Assembly: GCA_003219465.1 (NCBI GenBank) | Contig: QHOX01000118.1 | Span: forward strand, 1-33,281 | DNA from: Verrucomicrobiota bacterium | GTDB lineage: Bacteria; Verrucomicrobiota; Verrucomicrobiia; Chthoniobacterales; UBA10450 | DNA: 33,281 nucleotides | Direction: 5' to 3' | Position numbers and translations under genes: made by a program | Shown: piece after piece, positions 16,347 to 24,971 of the stretch | Layout of the letters: each line of letters opens with the position of its first letter | How positions within the stretch are numbered: the stretch's first letter is position 1 | The notes under the pieces: generated by a model | What the model saw: the letters and a program-made list of their open reading frames with translations, nothing else | What the model was told of the DNA's origin: nothing | Database searches by the model: none

Positions 16347-16808
16347 TCAGCTGTTCCGTGGCCACTTCACATTGGCGAGTTCGTCAGGCAATTGCTTGGG
16401 ATCAACGGGATAAACGAGCGACAGATCCATCTTGGATTTGGAGCCTTGCAAGAATTCCAGTTCCTCCGGCGCACCGACGATCAGCCAGAGGACCTCGGCA
16501 TCGGTATCGTTGAACACCTGACGCAATTGGCTAGGTCCGACCAGCACCCCGCCGTACTTCTGCACAGTTAACGCGTCATTGCCGACCCGCATCCGGCCAG
16601 TGCCTTCGAGCACAAAATAAAATTCTTCCGCACGGATGTGTTTGTGCAGTGTGCTCGCGCTTTTCGGCGGCAATCGCCATAGTCGCGCGCCGATGTTCTC
16701 ACTGCCGGTGCGCTCCAGATAATCGGCGGTCGGAATTTTCATCAAGTTGGAAGGTCGCCAGTGAAGGTCTTCCGGATTGATGAGATAATAACCTTGAATC
16801 GCTTTCAT
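16347..16808 (-). CDS. Cupin 2 domain protein
   Basis: The 153-aa product has a single cupin barrel at about 40-120. Motif 1 is LHKHIRAEEFYFVLEGTGRM (G(X)5HXH(X)3-4E type, with metal-binding His and Glu), and motif 2 follows around GGVLVGPSQLRQVFNDTD, in which the usual His is Gln. The latter part of the domain and the C-terminal tail (DLSLVYPVDPKQLPDELANV) are unassigned. Such proteins act as isomerases, dioxygenases or small-ligand binders; no substrate can be given. The start is the ATG at 16808. Confidence 0.82.
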   Translation of the reverse strand: MKAIQGYYLINPEDLHWRPSNLMKIPTADYLERTGSENIGARLWRLPPKSASTLHKHIRAEEFYFVLEGTGRMRVGNDALTVQKYGGVLVGPSQLRQVFNDTDAEVLWLIVGAPEELEFLQGSKSKMDLSLVYPVDPKQLPDELANVKWPRNS

Positions 16809-17384
16809 CAACGAGTTGAGTAAGAGTAGCCGTATAAGCTAGGCTTCGCCAGGTTCAGCGACGATCGACATCGCACACTGCACCTGGGTTAATTCTAATG
16901 GGTGGGTTTTCCGAACGCTGTTTTCATCGTCACGACAAGAGCACTGTCGCCTTGTTCCAAATTCCCTCAGCTACGACCAACGCAGATTCGGCGCGGGCGA
17001 GTCTCGCGGATTGACCGGCCCACCCCTGCATACGCTGCAGGTCTCCGGTCTTCTGCTCATGCAATCGCATCGGATTCGTTAGGCCACACTGCACCGGATA
17101 CGGAGCCGGTTCCGGCGCATCCGATGCAAGCGCTGCTTTCGCGTATTGGGTCGCGATGCTGCGGCCCGGTCGGCCCGGGGCTCAAACTTGCAAGTGAAAT
17201 CAACCCTTGTGTCAAGCCCTGGTCTGCGAAGGCGGGTCATTCGGATTTCGTTTTTAGAAGATTCGATTCTTAGTTTCCGCCTGGTGCCTCTCGAAAGAGA
17301 GAGCCGCCATCTCCCCTTACGTCGGACCGCAAAATCCTACCGACTCGCAATGGCAGTAGAGCGGTCCGAGGACGAGGCTCGGCC
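16809..17384. other. Long intergenic region with nested inverted repeats
   Basis: No gene with convincing composition is seen in these 576 bp. An inverted pair GCATCGGAT (17067-17075) / ATCCGATGC (17119-17127) encloses a perfect hairpin GCCGG-TT-CCGGC (17105-17116) and one copy of the GCCTAACGA word on the minus strand (17076-17084). The 3' end carries the promoter and leader of the next gene, with GAGGACGAGG upstream of its ATG. Confidence 0.45.
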
Positions 17385-18374
17385 ATGAAAACAATTACAT
17401 TATTGGGCTTAGGAGGGGCGGCTTTTCTCAGTCTTGCTCAACCAACATTGGCAGGTCCTCATGGCGGCGGAGGCGGTTTTAGTGGCGGTGGCCACTTTGG
17501 CGGTGGCGGCCGCGTCGGCGGCTTTGCTGGCGGCGGCTCTCGCGCTGCGCCAGTCTTCTCCGGTGGCGGCCTTCGAACAGCGCCGGCTTTCCGAGGTGCA
17601 TACTTTACCGGCCGAAGTTTCAGCAGACCAAGTGCGGCACCTCGATTCTATTATGGCGGTTCTGGAATGCCAGCTGTGAGGTCGCGTGGGTTCACTGCTT
17701 CGGGCACCAGATCAATAGCTTCGACCCGTGGCAGGATCTCGGCGATTGGACAAAATCGCCCCGGGTCGCTCCCAAGGCAAAACATGCGACTCGCAAACTC
17801 GCAAGTCGCAGCGACAAATCGGCAGCTAAATCGTACCGGCTCAATGACAGGGCGGAACCGGGTTTCGGATCCGCGGACTTCAGCAGTAAACCGTCAGTCG
17901 TTCGCCAAGAACCATGCGTCCGAGCGGCATGACGCGAACAACTGGCATCGCGATTGGGACAGGCGTCGCGCGCACTTTGATCACAACCGGGTGTTTGTCT
18001 TTATTGACGGTTTCTGGTGGGGACTTTACCCGTGGGATTACTATCCTTACTACGACTACGGCTACCCGTACGACTACTACGACGGTTACCCGTCTGACTA
18101 TTACAACGGTTACCCATACAGTTACTACGATCCTTCCTACCCATCTGACTATAACGACCAGCGGGCCTATGGCGGTTCACAGCAATCTGTGGTCAATGCA
18201 ACAGTAAGCGCTGTCCAGTCGGAGCTTACGAAGCTTGGTTACTATAACGGCACGATCGACGGAGTACTCGGTGACGAGACAGGAGCCGCTCTTGCACGTT
18301 ACCAGCAAGACCAGGACATAAGCGTTACGGGGACCGTTAACGCGGCTACGCTTCAATCGCTGGGAATCCGATGA
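17385..18374 (+). CDS. Secreted Gly- and Tyr-rich protein with C-terminal peptidoglycan-binding domain
   Basis: The 329-aa protein has a signal peptide (MKTITLLGLGGAAFLSLAQP, TLA), then a Gly-rich low-complexity zone (about 24-60) and a basic Ser/Arg/Asn-rich middle. A hydrophobic anchor VFVFIDGFWWGLYPWDYYPY precedes a Tyr/Asp/Pro repeat zone (about 215-265; YPYDYYDGYPSDYYNGYPYS). A PG_binding_1 domain closes it (about 270-329; LTKLGYYNGTIDGVLGDETG and VTGTVNAATLQSLGI). It probably sits in the periplasm or cell wall attached to peptidoglycan. Repeated Gly and Tyr codons make the DNA locally repetitive. Confidence 0.85.
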   Translation: MKTITLLGLGGAAFLSLAQPTLAGPHGGGGGFSGGGHFGGGGRVGGFAGGGSRAAPVFSGGGLRTAPAFRGAYFTGRSFSRPSAAPRFYYGGSGMPAVRSRGFTASGTRSIASTRGRISAIGQNRPGSLPRQNMRLANSQVAATNRQLNRTGSMTGRNRVSDPRTSAVNRQSFAKNHASERHDANNWHRDWDRRRAHFDHNRVFVFIDGFWWGLYPWDYYPYYDYGYPYDYYDGYPSDYYNGYPYSYYDPSYPSDYNDQRAYGGSQQSVVNATVSAVQSELTKLGYYNGTIDGVLGDETGAALARYQQDQDISVTGTVNAATLQSLGIR

Positions 18375-18832
18375 TGAGATTGCACATCCTCCTCTTTAGA
18401 CCGCCACGCGAGACGACGGAAGCGAGCACCGAGCGTGGTGCTGACTTCCGGTTCGGTAGCCCCGGAAAGGCGAAGTGATACCGGCCCGTCGCTTCCTAAC
18501 GAGACAAAGAGCTGCTGAAAATGAACGGCACATTTCCGCACTGAAAGCGTTTTTTCCGCAACCACTGCTAAAACAAACGGAGCTCTTCCAGCACGGCCCA
18601 CCGGGGTGATGCAAAAAGCATCACGGCAATCGCCAATCGGCATTATCTGCAAGCCGGCAAGCAATTATAGACTGCTCGTATGAATAAGGGGGCTGACGGA
18701 AGAACAGCAGCTCACAGGCAAAATTAACGCCGACCAAACCAATGAAACTGGAAGCGTTCGCATATAACGGAACCGAAATCCGAAAATCAAAAAACAAACC
18801 GAACTGATTCAATCAACAAAGAAAGTACATCT
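18375..18832. other. Intergenic region of 458 bp
   Basis: No convincing gene; minus-strand open frames here lack any recognisable motif. A hairpin TTCCGG...CCGGAA near 18446-18470 could end the preceding transcript. One CTAACGA word lies at 18496-18502. Confidence 0.4.
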
Positions 18833-20084
18833 ATGAAACTGGGTTTTATTTGTCTTGGTCTGCCAGGCCACCTCAACCCAATGACTACCCTGGCGCGTCA
18901 ACTTCAGGCGCGCAATCACGAGGTTGTCTTCCTTTATTCGTCAGGCGCTGCCGGGCTACCGTTTGTTCGTGGTCCCGAGAAGGATCACATCAACGAAAAG
19001 CTACCAGAGATGAGCAAAAAGGAGGGACAGGATTGCCTTGCAATTTTCTATTCGCGCAGTGCTGACTCAAACGGAGGCGATATTGAAATCATTGCCCGCA
19101 ATTGTGCAGGAAAACGGGATCGATGCGCTGATAATCGATATAGTTCAGTTCTATGCAGAATTGGGTGCGCTGCAGTTAGGCATGCCGTATGTGCATGTAT
19201 CAACCGGAGTGCACCATGACTACTCTGGTTACACTCCACTTTGCCTGTATGGCTGGCCCCATGAGACAACTCCTGCCGCTCTGGCCAGAAACCGAGAAGG
19301 TGTCGCAAAGTGGGCTAACTTGTTAGAAAGCATAAATGGAGGCATCAAGGCACATGCCGAAAGCCTTGGACTTAAAATCGACTGGAACGATCTCTCTTCC
19401 ACTCTTTCGCCGTTTGCGTCGATTACGCAGGTCCCACGAACCTTCGACTTTGAAGGTTCTCATTGGCCTTCGCAGTTCGACCACACCGGCCCATTCCACA
19501 ACGGCAAAGGCCGGGAGAAGGTGGATTTTCCTTGGGAGCGATTAACGGGAGAACCACTTATCTACGCTTCGATGGGGACGATTTTGAACGGCCAGGTGGA
19601 TGTCTTCCGCACTATCGTAGCTGCGGTGGCGAAGACTAAAAATTTACAACTCGTGCTTTCTATCGGCGATCAAGTCGATCCGAAGCAGATCGGACCCGTT
19701 CCAAACAATGCCATCATCGCAAAGCGAGTGCCACAATTGGAGTTGCTGAAACAAACCACAGTTTGCATTACCCATGCCGGGTTGAACACCGTGCTCGAAT
19801 CTTTGGCTCAAGGCGTTCCGCAATTAGCCATCCCCATAACCTATGATCAACCGGGGGTCGCAGCGAGGATCGCGCACCAAAAGACCGGTGCAGTCACCTC
19901 ATTAGCTGGGTTAACCGCCGACCACCTCGCATTCATTTTAGAGGAGGTGCTGACCAACCCAGCCTATCGAGAGAATGCACGTAAATTGCAGAAAGCGATC
20001 ATTGAGGCCAACGGACTTTCAGTCGCCGCTGACCTAATAGAGGAATCTCTTGGGACGGGTAAAAAAGTCAACGCAGCAGCCTAG
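18833..20084 (+). pseudogene. MGT-type (GT1) glycosyltransferase, frameshifted (single-base insertion)
   Basis: The first frame (18833 to about 19036) gives MKLGFICLGLPGHLNPMTTL..., the N-lobe start of UDP-dependent GT1 enzymes with the GHLNP motif. The frame then shifts by one base within TGCCTTG (19034-19040) and continues LQFSIRAVLTQTEAILKSLP to 20084. Removing one C restores about 416 aa, the normal family length. The C-lobe contains the donor-sugar region ITHAGLNTVLESLAQGVPQLAIP and ITYDQPGVAARI. Intact relatives glycosylate lipids, carotenoids or macrolide-like acceptors. Because the rest is well conserved, an indel error in the sequence is as likely as true inactivation. Confidence 0.75.
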
Positions 20085-20301
20085 TCCCGTGAAGAGTCCG
20101 CCAAGAATCGAAGCGAAACACATGAGATCACCAGACCCGGCTCGAGCACGATCGTGTGCGGAATCATCGGATATTGGATCTTGTCGTTATAGTTCCGAAA
20201 GCTTCCGGTGTCTCCCGGTGTGATCGGAAAGTTCGTAGTCGGGAAACCGAGATCCAGATACTATGTCAGATCGCATGGAAGAACTTCCTTCTTATCATGT
20301 A

Positions 20302-20952
20302 CTAAGCGTCCGGTTTCCAGAGACGCTTGCGAAAGTAAGCTCGCCAGCTCTCAGGGAGCGCGGGTAGCTCGCTCACGCGCTGCAGAAGGTCCTGCTTCGC
20401 CGCGTCGGCGGTGTAGAGCTCGACAATGTCAGCGACGGTGACGCCGTTCTTATCGCGCGCTATTAGTTCGATAGAATCGCCAGCGGCCACCTCTCCCTCC
20501 TTGGCAACGGCAAAGTAAAAGCCATTGCGACCGCTATGCAGAAAGCGTTTAATTATATCCGCGCGGCCGAAGCGAATACCTAGCTTGAAACACGGCATCC
20601 TGGGTTGAGTTACAACGAACTCTGCCGAGCCGACGCGAAACCGGTCGCCGATATGAACGGCTCTGTCGTCGAGCCCGCCTTCCGTGGTGAAGTTTTCGCC
20701 GAAAGCTCCCCAGCCCAGCTCCGCGGCCGGAAGTTCGTCGCGCCAGAACGCGTAGTGTTCCGACGGGTAAACGTAAACCGCCTTGTCGACTCCTCCATGT
20801 ACCGTCAGGTCAGATTGCTCATCGCCATCTAAGTTCAGCTTCGTAAGATGCACTCGGCCGGGCACAGGCGCTTTGAAGATCGACGTGCGAATGGTCCGTC
20901 CTTTCCATTCCAATTCGCGCGGAAGGCCTACGTTCACGGACAAGAGTTTCAT
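20302..20952 (-). CDS. MOSC domain protein (YiiM-like)
   Basis: The 216-aa product has the YiiM-type layout. The N-terminus is MKLLSVNVGLPRELEWKGRT, the conserved GDEQSDLTVHGGVDKAVYVYP block (about 43-63) is followed by GENFTTEGG, and the cofactor-region Cys is in QPRMPCFKLG (about C120). Family members use a Moco/sulphur-carrier Cys to reduce N-hydroxylated compounds or traffic metal-sulphur groups. C-terminal helices (VELYTADAAKQDLLQRVSEL) resemble the YiiM 3-alpha domain. It heads towards a convergent gap with the glycosyltransferase. Confidence 0.88.
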   Translation of the reverse strand: MKLLSVNVGLPRELEWKGRTIRTSIFKAPVPGRVHLTKLNLDGDEQSDLTVHGGVDKAVYVYPSEHYAFWRDELPAAELGWGAFGENFTTEGGLDDRAVHIGDRFRVGSAEFVVTQPRMPCFKLGIRFGRADIIKRFLHSGRNGFYFAVAKEGEVAAGDSIELIARDKNGVTVADIVELYTADAAKQDLLQRVSELPALPESWRAYFRKRLWKPDA

Positions 20953-20989
20953 TTTGGTTCCGGCTTCTGTTTTGATTGGGCTGTTCTGT

Positions 20990-21472
20990 CTAGAAGCCCA
21001 AGTCGCTCAATCCAGGATGTCCATCAGGCCGGCGTCCGAGCGGCCAGTGGTATTTACGATCTGACTCCTGAATCGGGAGATCGTTGATCGACGCAAACCG
21101 CCGGGCCATGAGCCCGTCGTCATTGAACTCCCAGTTCTCGTTGCCATAGGAACGATACCAGTGGCCCGAGTCGTCGTGCCACTCGTAAGCGAAGCGCACA
21201 GCAATACGATTTTCCGTGTAAGCCCAAAGCTCTTTGATGAGCCGATAGTTCAATTCCTTCGCCCACTTCCGCTTTAGAAACTGGATAATCTCCTGTCGTC
21301 CATTCGGGAACTCAGCCCGATTTCTCCAGCGCGAGTCAATCGTGTAAGCTAGCGCCACTTTTTCCGGATCACGAGTATTCCAGGCGTCTTCAGCCAAGCG
21401 CACCTTTTGAATCGCACTTTCGCGCGTGAACGGAGGCAAAGGGGGGCGGGTTGGCTTCGTTGCAGTTGTCAT
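20990..21472 (-). CDS. DUF1348 / NTF2-like (SnoaL fold) protein
   Basis: The 160-aa product carries the DUF1348 signature: [20 protein letters not shown], then [37 protein letters not shown] and [19 protein letters not shown]. The fold is a cone-like NTF2 barrel; the biochemical role is unknown. The start at 21472 is supported by a strong AAGGAGAAG about six bases upstream. It is on the same strand as the MOSC gene, 37 bp upstream of it, so these are likely co-transcribed. Confidence 0.85.
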   Translation of the reverse strand: MTTATKPTRPPLPPFTRESAIQKVRLAEDAWNTRDPEKVALAYTIDSRWRNRAEFPNGRQEIIQFLKRKWAKELNYRLIKELWAYTENRIAVRFAYEWHDDSGHWYRSYGNENWEFNDDGLMARRFASINDLPIQESDRKYHWPLGRRPDGHPGLSDLGF

Positions 21473-21612
21473 AACTTCTTCTCCTTTAGATACCGGTTTA
21501 CCTCTACCCTGAAATCAGACATCGCCATTCTTACCCTTGGGCGATCACATTCGGACCGATTAAGACGAGCAACGCCGATTTCCTCGCTATTATTCGCACG
21601 TTCATGGCTAGC

Positions 21613-22367
21613 TCAGAAATCCTGGGCGGTGGGCCGAATGACGATTTCATCGATTTCCACATCCGCCGGTTGCTCGATGGCGTAAGCAATCGCGCGCGCG
21701 ATCGAATCAGCCGGAATAGCCTTCGTCGTCTTGTAGAACTCGCGCAAGTTGTTCCTGGTCGCTTCGTCCGAGCTGCTTTCCGGAAGCTCCGTGGCAACAG
21801 CACCAGGAGAGATTATCGTGCAACGAATGTTTTCGGAATGTAGTTCCATTCTGAGTCCTTCAGTCAACGTGCGGACTGCGGCTTTCGCAGCGCAGTAAAC
21901 CGTTCCGCCAGGCGCGAACACTTTGATGCCGAAAACGGAAGCCATGTTGATGATGTGACCCTGCTTTTGCCTTAGCATGATCGGCAGCACCGCGGCTACG
22001 CCATACAAGAGGCCCTTGATGTTCACATCGATCATCCGCTCCCATTCATCGACCTTGAGCGCCGCCATAGGCGCGATAGGCATGATACCGGCGTCGTTCA
22101 CAATGACATCGACGGGTCCGAAGTTGTCGACAGCTCCTTTGACAAGCGCTTCCACTTCAGGGCGCTTCGTGACGTCGACCGCAAACCCGATAGCTTTCTC
22201 TCTGCGGCCGAAATCTCTTTCACTACTGCGTCGATCCGGTCCTTACGCCGTGCACCCAGGACGACTCTCGCTCCGTGTCGCGCAAGGAACTTCGCGGTGC
22301 TTTCTCCAATGCCGCTGCTGGCTCCAGTAATTACTACAACCTTATCTGCAATATTTGTCGTTCTCAT
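21613..22367 (-). pseudogene. Short-chain dehydrogenase/reductase, frameshifted (single-base deletion)
   Basis: Frame one (22367 to about 22200) gives [20 protein letters not shown]... with the TGASSGIG nucleotide-binding motif and [18 protein letters not shown]. The frame then slips near GAGAGAAAG (22194-22202) and continues [19 protein letters not shown] to 21613. Joined, it is about 251 aa with NDAGI (NNAG position, second Asn replaced by Asp), the catalytic Ser in INMASVFG, YCAAKAAV (Tyr-x-x-x-Lys) and the C-terminal TAQDF. Without the slip it would be a full NAD(P)-dependent SDR. Whether the break is real or a base-calling error cannot be told here. Confidence 0.78.
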
Positions 22368-22454
22368 TTTCTATTTCCGCCCATCCGCATACTTTTCTAA
22401 GGTAGGAATCACAGGTTTCATATTAATTTGGAGACCCATCGGGGGCGGCCTGAC

Positions 22455-22913
22455 TTAACTGGCATCGTTTTTAAAACGGTCGAGCGCCATTTCGGTATAT
22501 TGGCCGACTTCGATGAGGTACCCGTCGGGATCACGCATGTAGCAACGCCATTCCGAGCCGTGATTGTCTAGCGGCTCGGTAAGAAAGAAGGCGCCTTTGT
22601 CGCCCCATTGTTTGTAGCAGGCCCAGATGTCGGCGACACGCAAGTTGAGGAAGCTATTCACTTTGTTGGGATCCGACGGTGTTTCGAGAAGGACCTCAGG
22701 CTTGTCGGGAGTCGGGCCACCGCCGGAATTGAGGATGATCCAGGTATTAGCCAGCTTGATGTAGCAGGGGTTTTCCGCCTTGATCACTTTCCCGCCAAGA
22801 ATGCGGACATAGAAATCCTTCGATTTTCCCTGGTCCTTTACCGTGAAGAAGTGCGTGGCGAAGAATCCTTCGTGTGCAATCGGCGCGTCGGGTAAATCAA
22901 CGGTTGTACTCAT
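22455..22913 (-). CDS. VOC (glyoxalase/bleomycin resistance-like) family protein
   Basis: The 152-aa product has one pair of beta-alpha-beta-beta-beta modules. The N-terminal module starts FFATHFFTVKDQGKSKDFYV, and the C-terminal one ends GSEWRCYMRDPDGYLIEVGQ, where the last Glu is the usual metal ligand and DPDGYLIE is the VOC signature. The middle (LLETPSDPNKVNSFLNLRVA) matches lactoylglutathione-lyase-like proteins. The substrate is unknown. It is upstream of the SDR gene on the same strand. Confidence 0.85.
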   Translation of the reverse strand: MSTTVDLPDAPIAHEGFFATHFFTVKDQGKSKDFYVRILGGKVIKAENPCYIKLANTWIILNSGGGPTPDKPEVLLETPSDPNKVNSFLNLRVADIWACYKQWGDKGAFFLTEPLDNHGSEWRCYMRDPDGYLIEVGQYTEMALDRFKNDAS

Positions 22914-23023
22914 GGTTTTGTGTGTACTAGTAGTAACGCAATGTGCTTCATTGTCGGTAATTCGTTGACATTGCTATCTCCCGAGCTCTAAGCCCAACAT
23001 TTCAGAAGAATTCCGCCGCCGCG

Positions 23024-24005
23024 TCAGTACCGCTCAGCCGCGAAGACCGATTCGGGATCTGAGCCGGAAACTTTGCCGACTCCGATCCACCCAATTCGGC
23101 TGACCAGGGCGCCGATCAAAAACGAGAGCGCTGCCAAAGGAATGAAACCAAAGAAACGGAGAACGAGCGCGAGCGGACCGTTCAACACTAATGCGAATCT
23201 GCCAGCCAGTACCATGTTCGTGAATCGCGCGATCGGCTGCGCCGTGTTTATCGATACTGAGCCAAACGAGGAGCGCGAGCTCAACCGTGGCAGCGTAAAA
23301 TCCGAGAGAGTTGAGCGCCGCGATTCGGTGTCCCAGCAATTCCAGCACGGCGGCGGCGGACCCCAGGCCGGCAGTTCCAAAATGAATTGGGAGCAATGTG
23401 CGATGTAAAAACCACGCGGGAATCGCCGTTGCTCCGATGAGCACACCAGTATAAGTCGCGAGCAAAGTTCCAAGAATTGCCGCACCAGAAATGAAAATCC
23501 CAGCAGCCACGCGCAGAAGTTGACCCAGCGCGCCTGGAATAATCTCATGCGCGTGCAATTCGAGCGCGATCGAACCTGAAACCACGCACGTGCCAAATGC
23601 CGTCAAAATCCACGCGCCCATCGACATGGCGGAGCGATGTTTGAAAACGCGCAGCATGTTGAGGAAGAGATGCGGCCGGCCGAGATCCATAATCAGAAGA
23701 ATTGGCGAAAGAACCGCGCCGGCCACGGCCGCACTCCACATCGCTGCGCGTGCAAGATCGACCTGATGAAACAAGACCGCGCCGAAAGCGATCACTGCCG
23801 ACATACCGCCGATTCCGCCAAAGAAAAAGTAGAGCGGAACTTCCCACGTCCAGACCGGCGGTTTAACCACCGGCTGGCCGTAATAGCCGGGTTTTCGCGG
23901 TATCGGCCCACCGACAACGTCGACGCCGCGACCGGGGACGACTCCCTCCTGCCAGGCTTTCTCGCGCAGTTGTTCAAGCCGCTGTTCTGATGCAGGGGTG
24001 TTCAT
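23024..24005 (-). pseudogene. nrfD: NrfD/PsrC-type membrane subunit of formate dehydrogenase, frameshifted near the 3' end
   Basis: The frame from 24005 (MNTPASEQRLEQLREKAWQE) encodes conserved GYYGQPVVKPPVWTWEVPLY, then several transmembrane helices and IMDLGRPHLFLNMLRVFKHR, typical of NrfD-like quinone-interacting subunits. After about 252 codons the frame loses meaning (HGTGWQIRISVERSARAR). A one-base shift at the AAA run (23247-23249) restores a natural NrfD end: NTAQPIARFTNMVLAGRFAL to SDPESVFAAERY at 23024, about 326 aa in total. The start ATG overlaps the preceding stop codon by one base (TGATG), indicating coupling with the iron-sulphur subunit. Confidence 0.78.
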
Positions 24006-24877
24006 CAAGAGGAAAATGCGAATGCCAGCAGCGTCACAATGAGCGAGGCGATTGCAGTCGCGAAGGCCGCAGTCCACGCAGATTTCAAATAAATTGTCGG
24101 CACCTGCGGTTTTGGCGGAAGCCCGTAAGCTTCGGGTTCGCCCAGGATCAGGAAGAAAGCGTGAATGCCACGCACGGAAGTTTCGGTCGGGTCATAAAGT
24201 TGTGCGTCATCGTAACCGTGCTGGTGCAGTTCATTGACGCGCTGCGTTGCTCGTGCACGCAAATCGTCAAGGCGACCGAACACGATCGATTCGGTCGGAC
24301 AAACCTTCGCGCACGCCGGAACGAGTCCGCTCTTTTGTCGATCGTAACAAAACGTGCATTTGAATGCGCCGCCGGCATCGGGTAACGGCGCAGGGCGGCG
24401 ATCGATCACGCCGAAAGGACACGAGACGACACAGTATCCGCATCCATTACACACATCGTCCTGCGTGAAAACGGTGCCGGTTTCCGTGCGAACAATCGAC
24501 CCCGTCGGACAGGCTTCAAGGCAGCCGGCTTCTTCGCAATGTTTACAGACGTCCGAGAGAAAAACCCAGCGAAACGGATCGGCTTCAGGGCCGTTGCCTA
24601 ACGAGTGAGAGCCGACGATCTGGCCTCCTTTTTGTCGATCCTGTTCGAGAAACAAAACGTGCCGCCACGTGGAAGCGCCGAGATGGCCAGTGTTGTCGTA
24701 GGAATTTCCCGTCCACGTGAAGCCGTCGTCCGGAACTTCATTCCATTCTTTGCATGCGACCTCGCACGCTTTACAACCGATGCAGACTGTCGGGTCAGTG
24801 AAGAAACCGACTTCGACGTGATCCCGCACAAACGTGTGCCGGCGCTGGTTCGTGCTCTGTGTGCCCTCGCCGATCAT
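24005..24877 (-). CDS. fdhB: Formate dehydrogenase iron-sulphur (beta) subunit
   Basis: The 290-aa electron-transfer subunit has four Cys motifs for [4Fe-4S] clusters: CIGCKACEVACKEWN (C32-C42), CKHCEEAGCLEACP, CNGCGYCVVSCPFG and CTFCYDRQKSGLVPACAKVC. A C-terminal transmembrane helix (AWTAAFATAIASLIVTLLAF) anchors it, as in FdnH. It passes electrons from the catalytic subunit to the NrfD-type membrane subunit. The start at 24877 is chosen because CCAGGTCTT precedes the ATG; upstream frame to 24928 begins with TTG and is less likely. It lies 94 bp downstream of the catalytic subunit gene. Confidence 0.92.
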   Translation of the reverse strand: MIGEGTQSTNQRRHTFVRDHVEVGFFTDPTVCIGCKACEVACKEWNEVPDDGFTWTGNSYDNTGHLGASTWRHVLFLEQDRQKGGQIVGSHSLGNGPEADPFRWVFLSDVCKHCEEAGCLEACPTGSIVRTETGTVFTQDDVCNGCGYCVVSCPFGVIDRRPAPLPDAGGAFKCTFCYDRQKSGLVPACAKVCPTESIVFGRLDDLRARATQRVNELHQHGYDDAQLYDPTETSVRGIHAFFLILGEPEAYGLPPKPQVPTIYLKSAWTAAFATAIASLIVTLLAFAFSS

Positions 24878-24971
24878 AAGACCTGGTGTGGACGGGACGC
24901 TGGTCCGTCTGCGACTTGCGTTCCACAATTTTGGTGCACCCGACGGACGCGCTCGACCACTCCTGGCGCCC

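Noticed and set aside
16902-17273. 123-codon plus-strand frame in the gene-free region
   Set aside because: No motif, composition typical of random GC-rich DNA, and it runs through the inverted repeats.
17460-17560. GGCGGC-rich repeat tract
   Set aside because: It is the coding sequence of the Gly-rich segment, so the repetition is explained by the protein.
18070-18140. TACGAC/TACCCG repeat tract
   Set aside because: Explained by the Tyr/Asp/Pro repeat region of the same coding sequence.
18353-18664. 103-codon minus-strand frame after the peptidoglycan-binding gene
   Set aside because: Overlaps the end of a well-supported gene, has no start signal or domain.
24878-24971. Possible missing small gene between formate dehydrogenase alpha and beta
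   Set aside because: Only 94 bp, with no start-plus-stop frame of interest; probably a leader for the beta subunit.
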